A DNA stretch of 59,299 nucleotides, from positions 1 to 59,299 of the forward strand of contig CASDVE010000024.1 of assembly GCA_949284175.1 (NCBI GenBank), given 5' to 3'. Position numbers and translations under genes: made by a program. This document shows positions 36,399-45,527 of this stretch, in pieces. Below the pieces are notes generated by a model. It saw only the letters and a program-made list of their open reading frames with translations. It ran no database searches and was not told the origin of the DNA. Position 1 is the first letter of the stretch; every line of letters starts with the position of its first letter. The stretch is from an uncultured Eubacteriales bacterium (GTDB taxonomy: Bacteria; Bacillota; Clostridia; Lachnospirales; Lachnospiraceae).

Positions 36399-37337
36399 AT
36401 GTATCAGGTTTCTTTGACGAAGGTTGTAGAAAAAATGGGGTTGACCAATATAACTCCAGAAATCAATACGGATGATGTTATGATCACGCAGACAGATATT
36501 AATCGTCCCGCTCTTCAGTTGGCAGGCTTTTTTGAGCATTTTGATTCTGATCGTGTTCAGATTGTTGGTATGGTGGAATACACTTACTTAAAGAAAATTG
36601 AAGAAGACGAAGTGGTCATTGAACGATTGGATCGATTGTTTGGAGGCAAGATTCCATGTATTATTTTCTGTCGTGGATTGGAACCATGTGAGAGATTAAT
36701 GGAAGCGGCAAGACGTCATAAAGTGCCAGTGCTTACAACAAAACAGCATACATCAGGATTTATGGCAGAACTGATTCGTTGGCTCAATGTGGAATTAGCA
36801 CCTCGTATTTCTATTCATGGAGTGCTTGTGGATGTATACGGAGAAGGTGTTCTTATTATGGGGGAAAGCGGAATTGGAAAAAGTGAAGCAGCCCTTGAAT
36901 TAATTAAAAGAGGACATCGTCTTGTTTCTGATGATGTGGTGGAGATTAAAAAAGTAAGCGAAGATACTTTAGTTGGAACTTCACCTGAGATCACAAGATA
37001 CTTTATTGAACTTCGTGGAATCGGAATTATTGATGTGAAAACTTTATTCGGTGTTGAAAGTGTAAAACCAACCCAGAGCATTGATCTAGTTATCAAATTG
37101 GAAGAATGGGATAAGTCAGGAGAGTATGATCGATTAGGCTTAGAAGAACAGTTTACAGAAATTCTTGGAAACAAAGTGGTTTGTCACTCCATTCCAATTC
37201 GTCCAGGGCGAAACCTTGCGATCATTGTAGAATCTGCTGCGGTAAACCACCGTCAGAAGAAAATGGGTTACAATGCAGCCATTGAACTTTACAATCGTGT
37301 GACAGGAAATCTTCAAAAGAATCAAAAAGAAGAATAA
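36399..37337 (+). CDS. hprK: HPr kinase/phosphorylase
   Basis: A 312-residue bifunctional enzyme that phosphorylates and dephosphorylates Ser46 of HPr, the central switch of carbon catabolite repression in Firmicutes. The P-loop is GESGIGKSEAALEL, followed by the conserved HRLVSDDVVEI and the family signature ELRGIGIIDVKTLFG. The second ATG (36399) is preferred because AAAAGGAG lies at the right distance from it. It is followed after 24 bases by a ROK kinase gene, so glucose phosphorylation and catabolite control share a transcript. An HPr-like protein with Ser46 lies 4 kb downstream. Confidence 0.96.
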   Translation: MYQVSLTKVVEKMGLTNITPEINTDDVMITQTDINRPALQLAGFFEHFDSDRVQIVGMVEYTYLKKIEEDEVVIERLDRLFGGKIPCIIFCRGLEPCERLMEAARRHKVPVLTTKQHTSGFMAELIRWLNVELAPRISIHGVLVDVYGEGVLIMGESGIGKSEAALELIKRGHRLVSDDVVEIKKVSEDTLVGTSPEITRYFIELRGIGIIDVKTLFGVESVKPTQSIDLVIKLEEWDKSGEYDRLGLEEQFTEILGNKVVCHSIPIRPGRNLAIIVESAAVNHRQKKMGYNAAIELYNRVTGNLQKNQKEE

Positions 37338-37361
37338 GAATACAAAGGGAGAATATGAGAT

Positions 37362-38297
37362 ATGCAGTATGTAATTGGGATTGACATTGGAGGAACTTCA
37401 GTTAAGATTGGACTATTTAGTACGGATGCAACCTTGCTTGAAAAATGGGAGATTCCAACTAGAAAAGAGGAAAATGGAAAATATATCTTAAGTGATGTGG
37501 CAAAGAGCATTCAGGAAAAACTAGAAGAGAAAAAGATTTCCCTTGATGAAATAAAAGGAGCAGGTGTTGGAGTTCCAGGGCCTGTTACAGCCGATGGCGT
37601 TGTAAAAAATTGTGTTAATTTAGGTTGGGGAACCGTAGAAGTAGCAAAAGAACTAGAAGCATTACTTCATATCCCTGTAAAGGCTGGAAATGATGCCAAT
37701 GTGGCAGCACTTGGTGAAATGTGGAATGGTGGAGCAAAAGGCTATAAAAATGTAATTCTTGTTACACTAGGAACTGGTGTTGGTGGTGGAATTATTATTG
37801 ATGGAAAAGTGGTAGCTGGAAGTCATGGAGCTGGTGGAGAGATTGGACATGCAACAGTGAATCCTCATGAAACCGTTGCTTGTAACTGTGGAAAGAAAGG
37901 TTGCCTAGAGCAATACTCTTCCGCAACAGGGCTCATTAACAGCACAAGGGAAACACTAGAACAGACGCAGATACCATCTATGTTAAGAGATATACCAAAT
38001 TTCATGGCAAAAGAGATTCTTGACTGTGCAAAGGCAGGGGATGAACTTGCACTAGAAGAAGTGAAGAGATTTTCTAAGATTTTAGGTCGTGCCCTTTCTG
38101 TCTTTGCTGTTGTGGCAGATCCAGAAGTTATTGTTATCGGTGGTGGTGTTTCAAAAGCTGGTACCTTCTTAACGGATCTCATTCAAGAGTATTTTGAAGA
38201 GTATGCCTTTTCCGCTTGCAAAGAGGCAAAAGTTGTATTGGCAGAACTGGGAAATGATGCAGGAATTTATGGTTCAGCAAAGCTGATTTGCGAATAA
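37362..38297 (+). CDS. glcK: ROK-family glucokinase
   Basis: A 311-residue sugar kinase, probably glucokinase, making glucose 6-phosphate in the cytoplasm. The ATP site is GIDIGGTSVKIGLF, the sugar site includes NDANVAALGE and GHATVNP, and the zinc-binding loop is CNCGKKGCLEQYSSATGL. The adenosine motif VIVIGGGVSKAG lies near residue 260. No N-terminal helix-turn-helix is present, so it is a kinase rather than a ROK repressor. It follows hprK closely with AAGGGAG upstream. Confidence 0.92.
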   Translation: MQYVIGIDIGGTSVKIGLFSTDATLLEKWEIPTRKEENGKYILSDVAKSIQEKLEEKKISLDEIKGAGVGVPGPVTADGVVKNCVNLGWGTVEVAKELEALLHIPVKAGNDANVAALGEMWNGGAKGYKNVILVTLGTGVGGGIIIDGKVVAGSHGAGGEIGHATVNPHETVACNCGKKGCLEQYSSATGLINSTRETLEQTQIPSMLRDIPNFMAKEILDCAKAGDELALEEVKRFSKILGRALSVFAVVADPEVIVIGGGVSKAGTFLTDLIQEYFEEYAFSACKEAKVVLAELGNDAGIYGSAKLICE

Positions 38298-38457
38298 TAG
38301 TTTACAAAAATTCACAAAAATATTTGTTAAAAAATGCAGGATTTTCTAGAATTTCTTGTTTATAATATAGGGAATTGAGAAGAGCATAAAAAAAACAATT
38401 AGTAAATTTAGAAAAAACTAAAAAAACTTTGAGTGTCAATATAGTGTTTTCGTATGA

Positions 38458-38486
38458 CAGAGGGCTTTTTGACCCTCTGTTTTTTG
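38458..38486 (+). terminator. Terminator upstream of murB
   Basis: CAGAGGG (38458-38464) and CCCTCTG (38473-38479) arms with an 8-base loop are followed by TTTTTTG. It lies 160 bases after the glucokinase stop; the sequence between is non-coding, with a TATAAT near 38360. Confidence 0.85.
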
Positions 38487-38499
38487 TTTACTATTCACA

Positions 38500-38528
38500 T
38501 TGAGAAAAAAGAAGTAATATTGTATGAT
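38500..38528 (+). promoter_or_regulatory. Promoter of the murB operon
   Basis: TTGAGA (38500-38505) and TATGAT (38523-38528) are separated by 17 bases, just after the upstream terminator and 33 bases before the murB ATG. Confidence 0.75.
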
Positions 38529-38561
38529 ATAAATAAAGAATAAATAGTATGAGGTGTCACG

Positions 38562-39482
38562 ATGAATCAGGCATTACATAATCAATTGCTATCCATAGTT
38601 GGAGAAAACGGAGTAAAAGAAAATGAGCCAATGAGTAAGCATACCACTTTTCGAGTTGGTGGCAATGCTGATTTTTTTATAGTACCGGAAACGATAAGTC
38701 AAATTCAACAGATTGTATCACTTGCCAAAAAAGAAAATGTTCCGTATCTTTTTATCGGGAATGGAAGCAATTTACTTGTATCCGATGAGGGCATTCGTGG
38801 AATGGTCATTGAGATGACAAAAATGAATCAAGTAGTTGTAGAAGGAATGTGCTTAAGGGCTTTAGCTGGCATCACCCTTGCTTCTCTTTCAAGAGAAGCC
38901 TTAAACCATGAGTTAGAAGGGTTTGAGTTTGCTGGTGGTATTCCAGGAACATTAGGAGGAGCTGTCAGCATGAATGCGGGTGCCTATGGCGGAGAGATGA
39001 AAGATGTGATAAAAGAGGCAACGGTGCTTGATGACAAAGGTGAGATAAAAACATTATCAAAAGAAGAATTAGAACTTGGATATCGCACCAGTATCGTGGG
39101 AAGAAACCACTATGTTGTGCTTGAAGCGGTCATCGAACTAACAAAAGGAACAAAAGAAGAAATCCTCGCAAAAATGGAAGACTTAGCTAGCAGAAGAAGA
39201 GAAAAACAACCGTTAGAATACGCCAGTGCTGGAAGCACCTTTAAGCGTCCAGAAGGATATTTTGCTGGAAAGTTAATTGATGATGCTGGACTTCGTGGGT
39301 TTGGAATTGGCGGAGCTAAGGTATCAGATAAGCACTGTGGCTTTATCATTAATACAGGAAATGCCACAGCCTTTGATGTGAGGCGTTTAATTATCGAAGT
39401 GCAAAATCGTGTGGAAGATAAATTTGGCATTCGTTTAGAAACCGAAGTGAAATTTATTGGATTTGCAGATCGAGATTGGTAA
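38562..39482 (+). CDS. murB: UDP-N-acetylenolpyruvoylglucosamine reductase
   Basis: A 306-residue FAD enzyme that reduces the enolpyruvyl group to make UDP-N-acetylmuramic acid, an early step in peptidoglycan synthesis. FAD-binding signatures are TTFRVGGNADF, IGNGSNLLVSDEG and GIPGTLGGAVSMNAGAYGGEM; the active-site Ser lies in YASAGSTFKRPEGYFAGKLI. This is the short type IIa form common in Firmicutes. It is the first gene of murB-rapZ-whiA-HPr. Confidence 0.96.
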   Translation: MNQALHNQLLSIVGENGVKENEPMSKHTTFRVGGNADFFIVPETISQIQQIVSLAKKENVPYLFIGNGSNLLVSDEGIRGMVIEMTKMNQVVVEGMCLRALAGITLASLSREALNHELEGFEFAGGIPGTLGGAVSMNAGAYGGEMKDVIKEATVLDDKGEIKTLSKEELELGYRTSIVGRNHYVVLEAVIELTKGTKEEILAKMEDLASRRREKQPLEYASAGSTFKRPEGYFAGKLIDDAGLRGFGIGGAKVSDKHCGFIINTGNATAFDVRRLIIEVQNRVEDKFGIRLETEVKFIGFADRDW

Positions 39483-39527
39483 CAAATAGATAATGAATTG
39501 ACAAGACAGCAAAAGGGGAACTTATTT

Positions 39528-40406
39528 ATGAGATTTGTAATTGTATCCGGTATGTCAGGAGCAGGAAAATCAACCGCCCTTAAAATGCTGGAAGATGCAG
39601 GTTATTTTTGTGTGGATAACCTGCCTGTTCCTTTGATACCTAATTTTGCGGATATCACTTACAACCCTGATACGAAAGTGGATAACGTGGCAGTTGGCAT
39701 TGATATAAGGAGTGGAGAATCACTCCTTATGCTGGCGGATCAGTTATCGGAATTAGAAGAACGGGGTATGCAATTTGAGATCCTATTTTTGGATGCTTCC
39801 AATGAAGTGTTAGTAAAACGCTATAAGGAAACAAGGAGAAGCCATCCGCTTGCTCATGGAATGCGAATTGAGGCAGGAATTTTATTAGAACGAGAAAAAA
39901 TTCAATTTTTAAGAGAGAAAGCGAGTTATATTATTGACACCAGTTGTCTTTTAACAAGAGAATTAAAGCATGAGTTAGAAAAAATATTTGTTGAAAATCA
40001 AAATTATAGCAATTTCATTGTGACAATTCTTTCCTTTGGGTTTAAGTATGGAATCCCAACGGATTCCGATCTGGTGTTTGATGTTCGTTTTCTTCCGAAT
40101 CCATATTATATTCGTGAAATTCGGCATATGACAGGAAATGACAAGCCCATTAAAGATTATGTCATGGCAAGTACAAAATCTTACGAATTTTTGGACAAGA
40201 TAGAAGATTTGTTAGAATTTTTAATTCCAAATTATATTAATGAAGGAAAGAATCAGCTTGTAGTTAGCATAGGATGTACAGGAGGAAAACATCGTTCTGT
40301 CACATTGGTGAATGAACTCACCAAACGTTTAGAAACTCTTCCTTACAGTGTTCGTAATGAACACAGGGACATTCAAAAGGATACACAAAGAAAAGTAACA
40401 GAATAG
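39528..40406 (+). CDS. rapZ: RapZ/YvcJ-type P-loop protein
   Basis: A 292-residue nucleotide-binding protein. Walker A is GMSGAGKST at the N-terminus and the C-terminal domain has the conserved GCTGGKHRSVTLVNEL. In E. coli RapZ steers degradation of a small RNA controlling glucosamine-6-phosphate synthase; in Gram-positive bacteria (YvcJ) it is linked to UDP-GlcNAc sensing, competence and cell wall. The ATG at 39528 is used because AAAAGGGG precedes it and the P-loop strand starts at once. The position between murB and whiA is the standard arrangement, although a yvcK homologue is absent from the cluster. Confidence 0.94.
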   Translation: MRFVIVSGMSGAGKSTALKMLEDAGYFCVDNLPVPLIPNFADITYNPDTKVDNVAVGIDIRSGESLLMLADQLSELEERGMQFEILFLDASNEVLVKRYKETRRSHPLAHGMRIEAGILLEREKIQFLREKASYIIDTSCLLTRELKHELEKIFVENQNYSNFIVTILSFGFKYGIPTDSDLVFDVRFLPNPYYIREIRHMTGNDKPIKDYVMASTKSYEFLDKIEDLLEFLIPNYINEGKNQLVVSIGCTGGKHRSVTLVNELTKRLETLPYSVRNEHRDIQKDTQRKVTE

Positions 40407-40421
40407 AGGAGATTAGAACGT

Positions 40422-41378
40422 ATGTCGTTTTCCAGCGAGGTAAAAGAAGAGCTGATAAGAGTGGTAAATACAGCACGACATTGTCAGATTGCCGAGATTA
40501 CAGCTATTATTAGTTTGTGTGGACGAGTTCAAATTTCGGAGTTTGATGAATATAAACTTCTTGTCCATACCGAAAATGCAGGGGTGGCAAGAAAGTATTA
40601 TTCATTGTTGAAAAAAGCATTTCAGATTACAGCAAGCATTTTAATTAAGCGGAATGTCTATCTGAAGAAAACCCATACTTATATGGTGAAAATTGATGAT
40701 CACGAACAAGCATTGCGAGTATTAAAAGCTACAAAATTAATCGATAGCAATGGTGAGATTCGAGAAGAATTTTCCCAGATTAACAACTTCGTATTACAAA
40801 GAGAATGTTGTAAACGAGCCTTTATAAGAGGTGCTTTTTTGGCATCTGGTTCTATTAGCGATCCAGAAAAAAATTATCACTTTGAAATTGTATGTACCCA
40901 CGAAGAAAAAGCGAAACAATTGCAAGAGATTATCAATACGTTTCACTTGGATGCAAAAATTGTTTTACGAAAGAAATATTATGTGGTATATATAAAAGAA
41001 GGTGCTATGATCGTTGATATTCTAAATGTCATGGAGGCACATATCGCTTTAATGAAATTGGAAAATGTCAGAATATTAAAGGATATGAGAAATTCCGTAA
41101 ATCGCAGAGTGAACTGTGAAACGGCCAACATTAACAAAACCGTATCCGCAGCGATGAAACAGGTTGAAGATATTAAATATATTGAAGAGACTGTTGGATT
41201 TGAGCAATTATCAGAAGGTTTAGCTGAAATTGCGAAGTTACGTCTTAGTCAACCAGAGGCCACGTTAAAAGAATTGGGAACGATGCTTAATCCGCCGGTA
41301 GGAAAATCCGGTGTCAATCATAGATTAAGAAAATTAAGTAACATGGCTGACGATCTGAGAGAGCGTCAAGGAAATTAA
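40422..41378 (+). CDS. whiA: WhiA-family DNA-binding protein
   Basis: A 318-residue WhiA protein, with an N-terminal LAGLIDADG-endonuclease-like fold lacking catalysis (CCKRAFIRGAFLASGSI) and a C-terminal helix-turn-helix (LRLSQPEATLKELGTML with KSGVNHRLRKL). WhiA controls sporulation division genes in actinomycetes and affects chromosome segregation and cell division in Bacillus. It follows rapZ by 15 bases with GAGGAG upstream. It is probably cotranscribed with murB and rapZ. Confidence 0.95.
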   Translation: MSFSSEVKEELIRVVNTARHCQIAEITAIISLCGRVQISEFDEYKLLVHTENAGVARKYYSLLKKAFQITASILIKRNVYLKKTHTYMVKIDDHEQALRVLKATKLIDSNGEIREEFSQINNFVLQRECCKRAFIRGAFLASGSISDPEKNYHFEIVCTHEEKAKQLQEIINTFHLDAKIVLRKKYYVVYIKEGAMIVDILNVMEAHIALMKLENVRILKDMRNSVNRRVNCETANINKTVSAAMKQVEDIKYIEETVGFEQLSEGLAEIAKLRLSQPEATLKELGTMLNPPVGKSGVNHRLRKLSNMADDLRERQGN

Positions 41379-41410
41379 CAAGGGTTTGTAATGGCAATAA
41401 GGAGGACACT

Positions 41411-41665
41411 ATGATTACAAAAACAATGACAATCAAAATTCCAACGGGACTAGAAGCAAGACCTGTTGCTGTATTAGTTCAGGTAGCAAGCCAATATGAA
41501 AGTAGAATTTTGATTGAGGCAGAAGACAAAAAGATTAATGCAAAGAGCATCATGGGAATGATGAGTCTTGGTCTTTCAGCGGGGGAGGAAATAACAGTAA
41601 CGGCTGAAGGCGAAGACGAAGAAAAAGCTGTTGATCATATTGAAAAGTATTTAAGCGAAAATTAA
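41411..41665 (+). CDS. HPr-family protein with Glu15 (Crh-like)
   Basis: An 84-residue HPr-fold protein. The active-site His15 of phosphotransferase HPr is replaced by Glu (GLEARP), so it cannot carry phosphate in the PTS. The regulatory Ser46 is present in INAKSIMGMMSLG, so it can be a substrate of HprK, encoded 4 kb upstream. Bacillus Crh has the same logic (Gln15, Ser46) and acts as a corepressor of CcpA. In addition, the acidic residue may mimic a permanently charged state. It is the last gene of murB-rapZ-whiA and is followed by a strong terminator. Confidence 0.9.
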   Translation: MITKTMTIKIPTGLEARPVAVLVQVASQYESRILIEAEDKKINAKSIMGMMSLGLSAGEEITVTAEGEDEEKAVDHIEKYLSEN

Positions 41666-41690
41666 ACAAAGAACAGTTAAAAACTGCCAC

Positions 41691-41719
41691 AGATGTTTTA
41701 TTTGTGGCAGTTTGTTTTG
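41691..41719 (+). terminator. Terminator after the HPr-like gene
   Basis: AAACTGCCAC and GTGGCAGTTT arms are followed by TGTTTTG, ending the murB operon. Confidence 0.88.
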
Positions 41720-41780
41720 CGTGGAAGGCATAAGCTAAGAGGAAATATTTATATTTCCAGTTGATGTTGTCCACCAATGT

Positions 41781-41805
41781 GAGAAACTCGTGAAACGTGT
41801 TGCTC
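41781..41805. repeat. Dispersed hairpin repeat, copy 3
   Basis: GAGAAACTCGTGAAACGTGTTGCTC-type hairpin (arms GAGAAAC and GTTGCTC, one mismatch) followed by ATCGTTTCG. TGGAAGGCATAAG lies 55 bases upstream, as near other copies. Confidence 0.65.
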
Positions 41806-41899
41806 ATCGTTTCGTATAAAATCTTTAAGATTTTATTTATAGAAATGTCAAAAGATTTCATGTAGAATATAGAACATAACGATAAATTTGGAGGTTGCT

Positions 41900-43063
41900 A
41901 TGTACGACAGTATTGTAATAGGTTCTGGTATTGCAGGAAGTGTAATTGCAAGAGAACTTGCGGAGCGGATGAATCAGAAAGTGCTTGTTCTTGAGCAGAG
42001 AGAGCATATCGGTGGAAATTGCTATGATGAATATGATGTTCATGGTGTGTTAATTCATACATATGGTCCTCATATTTTCCATACAAATCGACAAAGAGTA
42101 TACGAATACCTTTCCCGTTTTACAAAATGGTATGATTACTCCCATGAAGTGGTTGCCAATGTTCATGGAACATATATTCCTGTTCCTTTTAACTTGAATA
42201 GTTTATATCAAGTGTATGGAAGTGAAAAAGGAGCTGTATTAGAAGAAAAATTAACTGCTTGTTATGGAGCAGGGGCACGTGTTTCTATTATGGAATTAAA
42301 AGAAAATCAAGATCCAGAAATTCAAGAAGTGGCAGATTATGTGTATGAAAATGTTTTTCTTCACTATACCATGAAACAATGGGGGCAGACTCCAGATGAA
42401 ATTGACCTTTCTGTTATGAGCCGAGTTCCTGTCTTGATTTCAAGAGATAATCGCTATTTTCAAGATACTTGGCAAGGAATGCCACTTCATGGATATACGA
42501 AGATGTTTGAAGAAATGCTTTCTCATCCTTTGATTGAAGTGAAAACATCAAAAAAAGCAGAGAGTGTTTTACAGTTCCAAGATGGACAAGTCTTATTGGA
42601 AGGGCAACCTTTTGATGGAAATGTGATTTATACAGGGCCTGTGGATGAGCTATTCCATTTTTGGTATGGAAAACTTCCGTATCGAACACTTCATTTTCAG
42701 TTTGAGCATTTTGAAGAAGACAAAGTTCAGACACATGGCGTTATTAATTACACTGTGGATCAAGAGTACACAAGAATTACAGAGTTTAAGCATTTGACAG
42801 GTCAAAAAGTTAGTGGCACAACTATTGTAAAAGAATATCCAGATGCTTATACCGGTGAGGAAGGACAAATTCCATATTATGCGATTTTAAATGAAGAAAA
42901 TAAAGCATTATATGAAAAATATGCTACGATGCTTTCTCAATATAAAAATGTGCATTTATTAGGAAGATTGGCAGAATATCAATATTATAATATTGATGCT
43001 ATGGTAGAAAAAGCGTTGGAATTAGCGGATAAAATAGAGGGTGAGAAGAAAGGAGTCAAATAG
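41900..43063 (+). CDS. glf: UDP-galactopyranose mutase
   Basis: A 387-residue flavoenzyme interconverting UDP-galactopyranose and UDP-galactofuranose, supplying Galf for surface polysaccharides. The FAD site is SIVIGSGIAGSVIARELAE, followed by LEQREHIGGNCYDEYD, and the substrate region includes HTYGPHIFHT. The C-terminal IPYYAILNEENKALYEKY and GRLAEYQYYNIDAMVEKAL are typical. The ATG at 41900 has GGAGG close upstream. The stop codon directly abuts the next ATG, so a glycosyltransferase is coupled with it. Confidence 0.96.
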   Translation: MYDSIVIGSGIAGSVIARELAERMNQKVLVLEQREHIGGNCYDEYDVHGVLIHTYGPHIFHTNRQRVYEYLSRFTKWYDYSHEVVANVHGTYIPVPFNLNSLYQVYGSEKGAVLEEKLTACYGAGARVSIMELKENQDPEIQEVADYVYENVFLHYTMKQWGQTPDEIDLSVMSRVPVLISRDNRYFQDTWQGMPLHGYTKMFEEMLSHPLIEVKTSKKAESVLQFQDGQVLLEGQPFDGNVIYTGPVDELFHFWYGKLPYRTLHFQFEHFEEDKVQTHGVINYTVDQEYTRITEFKHLTGQKVSGTTIVKEYPDAYTGEEGQIPYYAILNEENKALYEKYATMLSQYKNVHLLGRLAEYQYYNIDAMVEKALELADKIEGEKKGVK

Positions 43064-44080
43064 ATGAAACTTTTGACATTTGCAGTGCCATGTTATAATT
43101 CACAAGAATATATGAGGCATTGTATTGATTCTTTGCTAGAAGGCGGAGAAGAAGTGGAAATTTTAATTGTAAATGATGGTTCAAAAGATAATACAGGAGC
43201 TATTGCGGATGAATATGAAAAAAAATATCCAACCATTGTAAAGGCGATTCATCAGGAAAATGGCGGTCATGGAGAAGCTGTAAACGCTGGACTTCGCAAT
43301 GCAACGGGACAGTATTATAAAGTTGTGGATAGCGATGATTGGGTGAATAAAGCTGCTTATATGGATATTTTGGACGTGCTTAGAAAAATGGTGAATGACG
43401 GCATTCCACTTGATATGTTGCTTTCCAATTTTGTCTATGAAAAGCAAGGAGCGAGAAGAAAAAAAGTGATGAGCTATCGCAATATGTTTCCACAGGATGA
43501 AGTGATAACATGGGACGATATGCACTTTTTAAAGAAATCACAGTACATTTTAATGCACTCTGTTATTTATCGGACGGAATTATTGAGAGAGTGCAAGTTA
43601 AAACTTCCAAAACACACCTTTTATGTGGATAATATTTTCGTATTCCAGCCACTTCCTTATGTAAAGACCATATATTATTTAGATGTGAATTTTTATCGCT
43701 ATTTTATTGGAAGAAGCGATCAATCGGTCAATGAAAAAGTGATGATAGGAAGAATTGATCAACAGATTCGAGTGACTCATATTATGTTGGAAACCTATAA
43801 CATATGGAAGATTGAAAATAAGAAATTGAGAAAATATATGATCAATTATTTGGACATTATGATGATGGTATCTTCTATTTTGCTCATTCGCTCTGGTACA
43901 GATGAAAACTTTAAGAAAAAACAAGAACTTTGGAAATACTTAAAAAGTTTGGATCGAAAACTTTATAGAAAGTTACGCCATAGTATATTAGGACGTTCTT
44001 CTAACCTTCCAGGAAAAGGGGGAAGAAAGGTGTCCATTATGGCATATCAGATTGTAAGAAAATTCTATGGCTTTAATTAG
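43064..44080 (+). CDS. Family 2 glycosyltransferase
   Basis: A 338-residue GT-A-fold glycosyltransferase. The nucleotide-binding start is FAVPCYNSQEYMRHCIDSLL, with VNDGSKDNT, and the metal site is VVDSDDWVN near residue 93. No transmembrane segment is present. Coupling to UDP-galactopyranose mutase suggests transfer of galactofuranose or another sugar to a cell-surface glycan or glycolipid. The acceptor is unknown. A shared terminator follows. Confidence 0.9.
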   Translation: MKLLTFAVPCYNSQEYMRHCIDSLLEGGEEVEILIVNDGSKDNTGAIADEYEKKYPTIVKAIHQENGGHGEAVNAGLRNATGQYYKVVDSDDWVNKAAYMDILDVLRKMVNDGIPLDMLLSNFVYEKQGARRKKVMSYRNMFPQDEVITWDDMHFLKKSQYILMHSVIYRTELLRECKLKLPKHTFYVDNIFVFQPLPYVKTIYYLDVNFYRYFIGRSDQSVNEKVMIGRIDQQIRVTHIMLETYNIWKIENKKLRKYMINYLDIMMMVSSILLIRSGTDENFKKKQELWKYLKSLDRKLYRKLRHSILGRSSNLPGKGGRKVSIMAYQIVRKFYGFN

Positions 44081-44101
44081 TGGAAGGCACGAAATAAAAA
44101 T

Positions 44102-44142
44102 AAGTGGGTGTGAACATAAAGTTTCACACCCACTTATTTTTG
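44102..44142. terminator. Bidirectional terminator between glycosyltransferase and PAP2 genes
   Basis: Perfect 12-bp arms AAGTGGGTGTGA and TCACACCCACTT with A and T runs outside, between convergent genes. Confidence 0.92.
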
Positions 44143-44143
44143 T

Positions 44144-44824
44144 TTAGATATTTTCTATTGAGGGCTCTGTCTTTTGGGACTCCGCTTGATAAGAATGACG
44201 ATAAATAAAACGATATACCACACCACACATAATAAAGGCTGTAATGACGTCAAATGCAGAATGTTGTTTTAAAAACATGGTTGATAAAACAATGAGCAAA
44301 GATAAAACTCCCGTTGTGATATAAGTGATATAACGCAATCTAGGGTTCATATGCTCTTTTAAATAACCACTTCTTTGAACCGCCAAATAGATGCAAAGAC
44401 TGTTATAGACGTGAATGCTAGGAGCGATATTGGTTGGTGTATCAACGGAATAGAGATATTTTACCATATCAACAAATATATTATCTCTTACAAATTCCGT
44501 AGGACGAAGTTGTTGTCCATTTGGAAATAAAGTAGAAACAATTAAAAATATTGTCATTCCAATAAATAAAAAACAAGTGAGCTGGTAAAATTCTTTTGTA
44601 TCTTTAAAGAAAAAGTAGACAACCCAAAATGCCACAAATCCGAACCAAAGCATATAGGGGATAATAAAATATTCATTAAAAGGAATAAAATCATCAATTT
44701 TCATATGAATAATATAATCTGGAGAATGTCCAACTGTTTTCTCTAACCATGCAAACCATGGTAAATAAATGAGAAAATATAAAAACATACAGGCGTGTCT
44801 ATATTGATAAAGCCATTTTTTCAT
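44144..44824 (-). CDS. PAP2-superfamily membrane phosphatase-like protein
   Basis: A 226-residue protein with about six hydrophobic segments. PAP2 catalytic-like motifs are visible as APSIHVYNS (motif 2 form, SxH) and KQHSAFDV (motif 3, His-x-x-x-D). Motif 1 (KxxxxxxRP) is represented by a QQLRPTEF segment. Family members dephosphorylate lipid phosphates such as phosphatidic acid or undecaprenyl pyrophosphate, or transfer phospho-headgroups. The ATG at 44824 (AAGGATG upstream) gives the first hydrophobic segment soon after the start. It is convergent with the glycosyltransferase. Confidence 0.82.
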   Translation of the reverse strand: MKKWLYQYRHACMFLYFLIYLPWFAWLEKTVGHSPDYIIHMKIDDFIPFNEYFIIPYMLWFGFVAFWVVYFFFKDTKEFYQLTCFLFIGMTIFLIVSTLFPNGQQLRPTEFVRDNIFVDMVKYLYSVDTPTNIAPSIHVYNSLCIYLAVQRSGYLKEHMNPRLRYITYITTGVLSLLIVLSTMFLKQHSAFDVITAFIMCGVVYRFIYRHSYQAESQKTEPSIENI

Positions 44825-44865
44825 AGGAATCATCCTTTCAGTTAATTTACGTGAAGACAACGAGT

Positions 44866-44892
44866 CAGAAACCATATTTACATAAGTTTCTC
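44866..44892. repeat. Dispersed hairpin repeat, copy 4
   Basis: CAGAAAC (44866-44872) and GTTTCTC (44886-44892) with ATTGTTTCGG after. It is preceded by CAACGAGTCA, shared with the copy near 45366. The rest of the 44825-45186 gap carries the tRNA promoter region (TAAAATAAG near 45160) and no gene. Confidence 0.6.
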
Positions 44893-45186
44893 ATTGTTTC
44901 GGTATATGATTTACAGTGTCATAATGTTAGATTGAAATAATAAATTAAGGTTACTGCAATAACCCTTTAAAAGAAACGACTAGGTTCTAGTATTTCCAAT
45001 GTTTCTATCTTTTAATCACTATAAAAATTTATTTGTTTAACGAGATTATATCATAGGGAAAATACAGAAACAATAAGAAGGATCAATTCTTAAGAAAGTT
45101 TTTAGAGAATTGCAAGGGAAAATATCGAAAAACTATTGATATTTTTCAAATAATGGTGTAAAATAAGTACGTTGCAGTTGCAATAG

Positions 45187-45259
<73 letters not shown>

Positions 45260-45267
45260 TTTCTTTG

Positions 45268-45445
45268 TATATAAGGCATAAGTCAAATAACGTGAGAAGT
45301 TCGCAAAGTATATTTTTCCATTTTATAAACAGCTTATTGAGCTGTTATTTTTTTACGCATAAGCAACGAGTCATACAAGAGCATTTACTCTCATATGACC
45401 ATTGCTGGCGGATATGAGAAATTCTTATAGTGTACTTCTTATTGC
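45268..45445. repeat. Dispersed hairpin repeat, copies 5 and 6
   Basis: Two degenerate units follow the tRNA: one around 45270-45320 (AAGGCATAAGTCAA, GTGAGAAGTTCGCAAAGT) and one around 45365-45445 (CAACGAGTCA, CAAGAGCATTTACTC, ATATGACCATTGCT, then GAGAAATTC...TACTTCTTATTG). The second aligns with the copy at 16540-16620. Confidence 0.6.
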
Positions 45446-45527
45446 TTGAAATTTATAGTACATATAATTTTTATAAGTAAAAAAAGCAGTGAAATAGACA
45501 GAATCTATCTCACTGCTTTCTTTACAG

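Noticed and set aside
36815..37174. Antisense open frame inside hprK
   Set aside because: No ribosome site, no domain pattern, and it mirrors the codon structure of the hprK gene.
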